From an uncultured Bacteroides sp. (GTDB taxonomy: Bacteria; Bacteroidota; Bacteroidia; Bacteroidales; Bacteroidaceae), in the NCBI RefSeq assembly GCF_900547205.1, contig NZ_URFY01000044.1:1-36640 (forward strand): DNA of 36,640 bases, read 5' to 3'. The notes under the pieces were generated by a model. That model worked only from the letters and a program-made list of their open reading frames with translations, searched no databases and had not been told where the DNA came from. Below, piece after piece: positions 32,897 through 36,640 of the stretch (positions are counted from its first letter, which is position 1; each line of letters begins with the position of its first letter). The position numbers and the translations under genes were made by a program.

Positions 32897-34013
32897 ATGA
32901 TTACTATCGAACAACTTAAAGACGTGAAAGAGCGCACTGATGCGCTGAGGAGGTATCTTTGACATCGACGGGAAGAAAATTCAAGTCGAAGAAGAACAAT
33001 TAAGAACGCAAGCTCCCGGTTTCTGGGACGACCAGAAAGCGGCGGAGGCTCAGATGAAGCTGGTGAAAGACTTGCAGAAGTGGATTGACGGATATAACAA
33101 CGTGAGAACACTGGCAGACGAACTGGAACTGTCGTTCGATTTCTATAAAGAAGAACTGGTGACCGAAGAAGACGTGGATACTGCTTATGCGAAAGCTAGT
33201 GAGGCAGTGGAAATGCTCGAACTCAAGAATATGCTTCGCGACGAAGCCGACCAGATGGACTGTGTGCTGAAAATCAATTCCGGTGCCGGCGGTACGGAAA
33301 GCCAGGATTGGGCATCCATGCTGATGCGTATGTATCTGCGCTATGCCGAAACAAATGGATACAAGGCTACCATTGCCAACCTTCAGGAAGGTGATGAAGC
33401 GGGAATCAAGACTTGTACCATCAACATCGAAGGTGACTTTGCCTACGGTTATCTGAAAGGTGAGAACGGTGTGCATCGTTTGGTGCGCGTTTCTCCGTAC
33501 AATGCTCAGGGTAAGCGTATGACTTCATTCGCTTCTGTATTCGTCACTCCGCTGGTGGACGATAGCATCGAGGTGAATATCGAACCTGCACGTATCTCTT
33601 GGGATACTTTCCGAAGCGGTGGTGCCGGTGGACAGAATGTGAACAAGGTGGAATCCGGCGTTCGTCTGCGCTATCAATACAAAGACCCTTATACAGGTGC
33701 TGAAGAGGAAATCTTGATTGAGAATACCGAAACGCGTGACCAGCCGAAGAACCGCGAGAACGCAATGCGTCAATTGCGCTCCATCTTATATGATAAGGAG
33801 TTGCAGCATCGCATGGCCGAACAGGCTAAAGTGGAAGCCGGCAAGATGAAAATCGAATGGGGCTCGCAGATACGAAGCTATGTATTCGACGACCGTCGTG
33901 TGAAAGACCATCGTACCAACTTCCAGACTTCGGATGTGAACGGAGTGATGGATGGTAAGATTGACGGCTTTATCAAAGCCTATCTGATGGAATTCTCTTC
34001 ACAAGAATCATAA
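32897..34013 (+). CDS. prfB: Peptide chain release factor 2, with programmed +1 frameshift
   Basis: RF2 recognises UGA and UAA and releases the finished peptide. The gene is read in two frames. ATG 32897 opens 21 codons (MITIEQLKDVKERTDALRRY then L) ending in TGA at 32960-32962. A +1 shift at CTT continues with GAC from 32961 to the stop at 34011-34013, giving 371 residues, the usual RF2 length. Starting at the later ATG 33054 would lose the N-terminal domain. GGQ is at residues 244-246 in GGAGGQNVNK, within the peptidyl-transfer loop. The stop-codon recognition tripeptide reads SPY (in VSPYNAQGK) where E. coli has SPF. The shift makes RF2 synthesis depend on RF2 shortage. The gene is intact, not a pseudogene. 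Confidence 0.96.
32948..32963 (+). promoter_or_regulatory. prfB programmed frameshift signal
   Basis: AGGAGG TAT CTT TGA C is a Shine-Dalgarno-like element, a 3-nt spacer, the slippery CTT codon and a UGA followed by C. Layout and spacing equal the E. coli prfB site (AGGGGG TAT CTT TGA C). The internal AGGAGG pairs even better with the 16S rRNA 3' end. The weak TGAC stop context slows termination when RF2 is scarce. Confidence 0.95.
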
Positions 34014-34037
34014 AATCCAAAATTAGCAAGGGTTATT

Positions 34038-34069
34038 TTTGGAAAGTTAAAAGATTTGTTCTTACTTTG
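34038..34069 (+). promoter_or_regulatory. Promoter of the 44-residue membrane protein gene
   Basis: TTTG (34038-34041), exactly 20 nt, then TTACTTTG (34062-34069), which differs from TAnnTTTG at one position. The ATG lies 28 nt downstream. Confidence 0.65.
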
Positions 34070-34097
34070 TTAGCGTTGAACTTTAAAGCTAACTATT

Positions 34098-34232
34098 ATG
34101 GGTAAGGGTAAGAAAAAAGTAGCGATTAGTAAAAAGGAAGAAGAGCAAGCCCAAAAGGTAGTCAAAATAGTGTTTGTCTCATTGATTATTTTGGCGCTCA
34201 TTATGCTGATAGCATTTTCCTTTTTCGGTTGA
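34098..34232 (+). CDS. Small single-span membrane protein, 44 residues
   Basis: This short frame reads MGKGKKKVAI, then a charged stretch SKKEEEQAQK, then a hydrophobic span of about 20 residues (VKIVFVSLIILALIMLIAF) and a short SFFG tail. The basic N-terminus and single helix suggest an inner-membrane protein with the N-terminus inside. A near-consensus promoter immediately upstream and clean spacing from prfB support a real gene. No family was recognised and function is unknown. Confidence 0.65.
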   Translation: MGKGKKKVAISKKEEEQAQKVVKIVFVSLIILALIMLIAFSFFG

Positions 34233-34238
34233 TTGATT

Positions 34239-34333
34239 CACTACAGATTACATGGATTAGTGTGCAGGGATTATAAAAAGGCTCAATGTTTTGATTGAGC
34301 GATAACTGTGAATATGTCATGTAATCTGTGGTG
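34239..34333. repeat. 95-nt imperfect palindrome with inner hairpin
   Basis: The outer arms CACTACAGATTACATG (34239-34254) and CATGTAATCTGTGGTG (34318-34333) pair over 16 bp with one G-U. Inside, GCTCAAT and ATTGAGC (34281-34300) form a second perfect 7-bp stem. The element fills most of the 128-nt gap between the small membrane protein and the CYTH gene. It could be a dispersed REP-like repeat, a bidirectional terminator or a structured leader. The ACAGATTACA wording resembles dispersed repeats I recall from other bacterial genomes, which is only an impression. Confidence 0.75.
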
Positions 34334-34360
34334 AATTTTATTTTATAGACACTTTGCTGT

Positions 34361-34828
34361 ATGGCACAAGAAATAGAACGTAAATTCTTAGTAAAGGATG
34401 ATTTCAAATCTGAGGTATTCGCGCAAAGCCGCATAGTTCAGGGATATATTAGCAGTGCTCGCGGGAGGACTGTACGTGTGCGTATTCGTGACGGAAAAGG
34501 TTATCTCACTATCAAAGGGGCTTCTAATGCCTCCGGTACCAGCCGCTACGAATGGGAAAAGGGACTACCTTTATCGGAAGCAGAAGAACTGATGAAGCTT
34601 TGCGAACCGGGCATTATTGACAAAACCCGATATCTGGTACGTAGCGGAAATCATGTATTTGAAGTAGACGAGTTCTATGGTGAGAATGAAGGACTTATTG
34701 TAGCAGAAGTGGAACTTGAATCGGAAGATGAAGCCTTCGTAAAACCCGGGTTTATAGGTGAAGAAGTGACAGGGGATATACGCTACTATAACTCACAACT
34801 GATGAAAAAGCCGTATACAACTTGGTGA
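34361..34828 (+). CDS. CYTH domain protein (triphosphate tunnel metalloenzyme family)
   Basis: This 155-residue cytoplasmic protein has the CYTH signature ExExK as E4-I-E6-R-K8 at its N-terminus. The alternating basic and acidic strands of the tunnel fold follow: TVRVRIRDGKGYLTIKG, RYEWEKGLPLSEAEEL, DKTRYLV, FEVDEFYGENEGLIVAEVELESEDE. The family hydrolyses triphosphates or inorganic triphosphate using a metal. Small bacterial members of about 155 residues are most often tripolyphosphatases or of unknown role; adenylate cyclase activity is less likely. No clear -7/-33 promoter pair was found just upstream. The ATG lies 27 nt after the palindrome. Confidence 0.88.
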   Translation: MAQEIERKFLVKDDFKSEVFAQSRIVQGYISSARGRTVRVRIRDGKGYLTIKGASNASGTSRYEWEKGLPLSEAEELMKLCEPGIIDKTRYLVRSGNHVFEVDEFYGENEGLIVAEVELESEDEAFVKPGFIGEEVTGDIRYYNSQLMKKPYTTW

Positions 34829-34846
34829 ACGTTCACAAATAAAGCG

Positions 34847-34854
34847 TATATTTG
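34847..34854 (+). promoter_or_regulatory. -7 box of the MgtC/DUF4010 gene
   Basis: TATATTTG matches TAnnTTTG, 24 nt before the ATG at 34879. A TTG inside this box is in frame with the gene but is unlikely to be a start codon, because it would lie at or before the transcription start. Confidence 0.6.
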
Positions 34855-34878
34855 CTCTTATTCAAAAAAGAGCTGTAT

Positions 34879-36177
34879 ATGGATATGGAACATTTGTACG
34901 AATACCTACCTCGTGAACTAGTCAATTTCATTTTAGTGACCTTGTTCTCTTTGCTTATCGGACTCTCACAGCGTCGGATTAGTTTGAAACGTGAAGGGGA
35001 AACAACCCTCTTCGGGACCGACCGCACATTTACTTTCATCGGAATACTGGGTTATCTTCTTTATATATTAGATCCTTCGGATATGCGCCTGTTTATGGGC
35101 GGTGGAGCAGTGCTGGGAGTATTGCTAGGATTAAACTATTATGTGAAACAATCTCAGTTTCACATCTTTGGTGTAACTACTATTATTATTGCACTGATTA
35201 CTTATTGCATGGCTCCTATCGTTTCCACCCAACCGTCCTGGTTCTATGTAATGGTAGTCGTTACAGTACTTCTACTCACCGAACTCAAACATACTTTTAC
35301 TGAATTTGCACAGCGGATGAAGAACGATGAAATGATTACGCTAGCGAAGTTTCTTGCCATCAGTGGTATTATATTGCCTATGCTTCCGCATAAGAATCTG
35401 ATACCGGATATAAATCTCACCCCCTACTCCATCTGGTTGGCAACAGTTGTAGTCTCCGGCATTTCATACCTTTCTTATTTACTGAAAAGATACGTCTTTC
35501 ACGAATCTGGGACTCTGGTATCCGGCATTATTGGCGGATTGTATAGTAGCACTGCCACCATCTCGGTGCTTGCCCGTAAAAGCAAAAAAGCCTCGGAAGA
35601 AGAAACACATGATTATGTTGCTGCCATGCTACTGGCTATCAGTATGATGTTTCTACGGTTTATGATATTGATACTAATTTTTAGCAGAGAGATATTTCTG
35701 GTTATTTATCCGTATCTACTTATTATGGCAGTGATAGCAGCAGCAGTGGCTTGGTTTATCCACTCGCGGCAGAAGCGTTCTAAAGGACAGCCTCTTGAAA
35801 CGGAAGATGATGACAGCAGCAACCCGCTGGAATTTAAAGTTGCTTTAATATTTGCCGTACTTTTTGTCATATTTACTATTCTGACTCATTATACTTTAGT
35901 TTATGCGGGTACAGGAGGATTGAACCTTCTCTCTTTTGTATCCGGATTTAGCGACATTACTCCTTTCATATTGAACTTATTGCAGAATACAAGCAGTGTT
36001 GCCGTACTGATAATTACTGCTTGCAGTATGCAGGCTATAATTAGTAATATACTGGTTAATATGTTCTATGCACTGTTCTTTGCTGGTAAAGGGAGTAAGT
36101 TACGCCCTTGGATTTTAGGAGGATTTGGTGTGGTAATTGGATGTAATTTGGTTTTGTTGTTGTTCTTTTATCTATAA
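34879..36177 (+). CDS. MgtC/SapB-DUF4010 family integral membrane protein
   Basis: This 432-residue polytopic protein (about 11-12 hydrophobic spans) lies in the inner membrane. The ATG at 34879 is chosen over a TTG at 34852 that lies inside the -7 box; ATG 34885 is also possible. The N-terminal 140 residues fit an MgtC/SapB domain: LLIGLSQRRISLKREGETTLFGTDRTFTFIG has the conserved Leu-Gly and Arg pattern of that family. The rest is DUF4010-like, with GIIGGLYSSTATISVLARKSK and a cytoplasmic acidic linker (LETEDDDSSN, about residue 315) before the last spans. MgtC proteins affect magnesium or acid tolerance and virulence in some bacteria. The function of the DUF4010 fusion is not established. 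Confidence 0.85.
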   Translation: MDMEHLYEYLPRELVNFILVTLFSLLIGLSQRRISLKREGETTLFGTDRTFTFIGILGYLLYILDPSDMRLFMGGGAVLGVLLGLNYYVKQSQFHIFGVTTIIIALITYCMAPIVSTQPSWFYVMVVVTVLLLTELKHTFTEFAQRMKNDEMITLAKFLAISGIILPMLPHKNLIPDINLTPYSIWLATVVVSGISYLSYLLKRYVFHESGTLVSGIIGGLYSSTATISVLARKSKKASEEETHDYVAAMLLAISMMFLRFMILILIFSREIFLVIYPYLLIMAVIAAAVAWFIHSRQKRSKGQPLETEDDDSSNPLEFKVALIFAVLFVIFTILTHYTLVYAGTGGLNLLSFVSGFSDITPFILNLLQNTSSVAVLIITACSMQAIISNILVNMFYALFFAGKGSKLRPWILGGFGVVIGCNLVLLLFFYL

Positions 36178-36221
36178 GACTATTTTTACAGAATGACCTT
36201 ATTAATAACATTTATATAAAA

Positions 36222-36268
36222 TATAATTGTATTCCAAACTTTTACTAGCTGTTTGGAATACAATTATA
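36222..36268. repeat. 18-bp perfect inverted repeat at the endonuclease breakpoint
   Basis: TATAATTGTATTCCAAAC (36222-36239) and its exact reverse complement (36251-36268) flank an 11-nt loop. It lies immediately before the point where endonuclease homology begins. It could be a terminator for the DUF4010 gene, a MITE-like remnant or the scar of the deletion. No T-run follows the right arm. Confidence 0.85.
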
Positions 36269-36535
36269 AAATACATCCATAATGATCGTAGCAAGCCCGT
36301 TCCTAAATATTACTATATGGCTGTGTTATTCAAAAAAGGAGAATCATTTAAAGCAATAGCCTTTTGGCTAGAACATACGGACAAGCCGAAATCTAAGAAA
36401 CTTGCCGACTATGCATTATCTACAGATGAAGTGGAAGAAAAAACCGGAATTGATTTCTTTCCAAACCTTAATGATAAGTTAGAGAATAGCTTAGAAGCAA
36501 GTTATTCAATAAAGGCATGGCCGGGGTTGGAATAA
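36269..36535 (+). pseudogene. 5'-truncated DNA/RNA non-specific endonuclease
   Basis: The frame from about 36275 (NDRSKPVPKYYYMAVLFKKG) to the stop at 36533-36535 matches the C-terminal quarter of NUC1-type DNA/RNA non-specific endonucleases of Bacteroides. The clearest part is the closing segment VEEKTGIDFFPNLNDKLENSLEASYSIKAW. The catalytic DRGH motif and metal-binding Asn region, which come earlier in this family, are missing. The only upstream start is a TTG at 36227 inside the hairpin stem. The product would be about 100 residues without an active site, so it is read as a relic whose 5' end was lost by deletion or rearrangement. The 3' end is intact. Confidence 0.75.
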
Positions 36536-36588
36536 AGCAAAAAGAAAGACTATCTTTTTAATATTGAGCATTAAAGAATACAAATAAA

Positions 36589-36640
36589 TAACGTGAGTTC
36601 GATATAACTTAAAACAGTGTAAGTTGCCTGTCCTTGATAA
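36589..36640 (-). repeat. 52-nt edge repeat, right copy (inverted partner 35-86)
   Basis: Read on the minus strand, this equals 35-86 at 51 of 52 positions and runs to the last base of the window, so the repeat may extend further. Similarity on the inner side stops at the same base as in the left copy. Confidence 0.9.
36609..36640 (-). CDS. 3' end of a second copy of the edge gene
   Basis: On the minus strand the last codons read IKDRQLTLF and stop at 36609-36611, identical in protein to the left-edge gene. Threonine is ACA here and ACG on the left. The rest lies outside the window. A multicopy gene such as a transposase would fit, but the fragment is too short to identify. Confidence 0.45.
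   Translation of the reverse strand, partial: IKDRQLTLF

Noticed and set aside
32897..33053. prfB as a frameshifted pseudogene
   Set aside because: The early TGA lies in a textbook programmed frameshift context, and the rest of the protein, including GGQ, is complete.
34852..34878. TTG 34852 as start of the DUF4010 protein
   Set aside because: The TTG is the end of the TATATTTG promoter box, so it would be outside or at the very 5' end of the transcript.
1..36640. The whole window as a composite transposon bounded by inverted insertion elements
   Set aside because: The block contains prfB and other core genes, no complete transposase or target duplication is visible, and the matching ends are more simply explained by a repeat that ended the assembly on both sides.
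6481..36640. CRISPR arrays, tRNA and rRNA genes
   Set aside because: No regularly spaced repeats and no tRNA- or rRNA-like sequences were noticed on reading through the gaps between genes.

Overview
The window looks like Bacteroides or a close relative. It encodes a hybrid two-component sensor, a SusC/SusD pair and BACON-domain lipoproteins. Promoter-like boxes match the Bacteroides consensus (TTTG, about 20 nt, then TAnnTTTG), and most start codons lack a Shine-Dalgarno sequence. No tRNA, rRNA or CRISPR array was seen. All identifications are by reading motifs; no database was searched.

Layout. (1) 1-2400: the window begins in the last 21 codons of a truncated gene. A secreted DUF2059 protein follows, then a minus-strand M20 metallohydrolase with its own promoter. 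(2) 2414-30900: one polysaccharide utilisation locus (PUL), all on the plus strand. It starts with a 1338-residue hybrid two-component regulator. A control region follows, with a 10-bp direct repeat spaced 22 bp apart just upstream of a -7 box. Next come a TIG/NHL lipoprotein, SusC, SusD, a DUF1735-type lipoprotein, a BACON/discoidin-like lipoprotein, a surface-type M60 peptidase with BACON and F5/8C-like modules, a GH2, a catalytic-domain-less relative of GH35, a second GH2, a compact M60 peptidase, a GH35 lipoprotein with an F5/8C-like tail, and a DUF5054 (GH38-like) protein. A strong hairpin plus T-run closes the block. (3) 30971-36177: housekeeping genes. These are an acyl-CoA ligase, prfB (release factor 2, with a +1 programmed frameshift), a 44-residue membrane protein, a CYTH protein and an MgtC/DUF4010 membrane protein. 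(4) 36178-36640: a 5'-truncated DNA/RNA non-specific endonuclease relic that begins at an 18-bp hairpin, followed by an inverted copy of the sequence at the left end.

How the PUL probably works (inference). The regulator senses a glycan fragment in the periplasm and switches on the operon. Lipoproteins with acidic residues after the lipid cysteine (TIG/NHL, BACON/discoidin, M60 no. 1) and SusCD would bind and cut a glycoprotein at the surface. M60-family peptidases studied so far cleave next to O-glycosylated Ser/Thr, so the imported material is probably glycopeptide. The second M60, two GH2 enzymes, the GH35 and the DUF5054 enzyme would finish it in the periplasm. No sialidase, fucosidase, sulfatase or GH109 is present. 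This points to a narrow target rich in beta-linked galactose (or similar), perhaps with an alpha-linked sugar handled by DUF5054.

The two window ends carry the same 52-nt sequence in inverted orientation. It covers the C-terminus and 3' flank of one gene. Its only mismatch is a synonymous third-codon position. This most likely marks a multicopy gene or insertion element at which the contig was broken.
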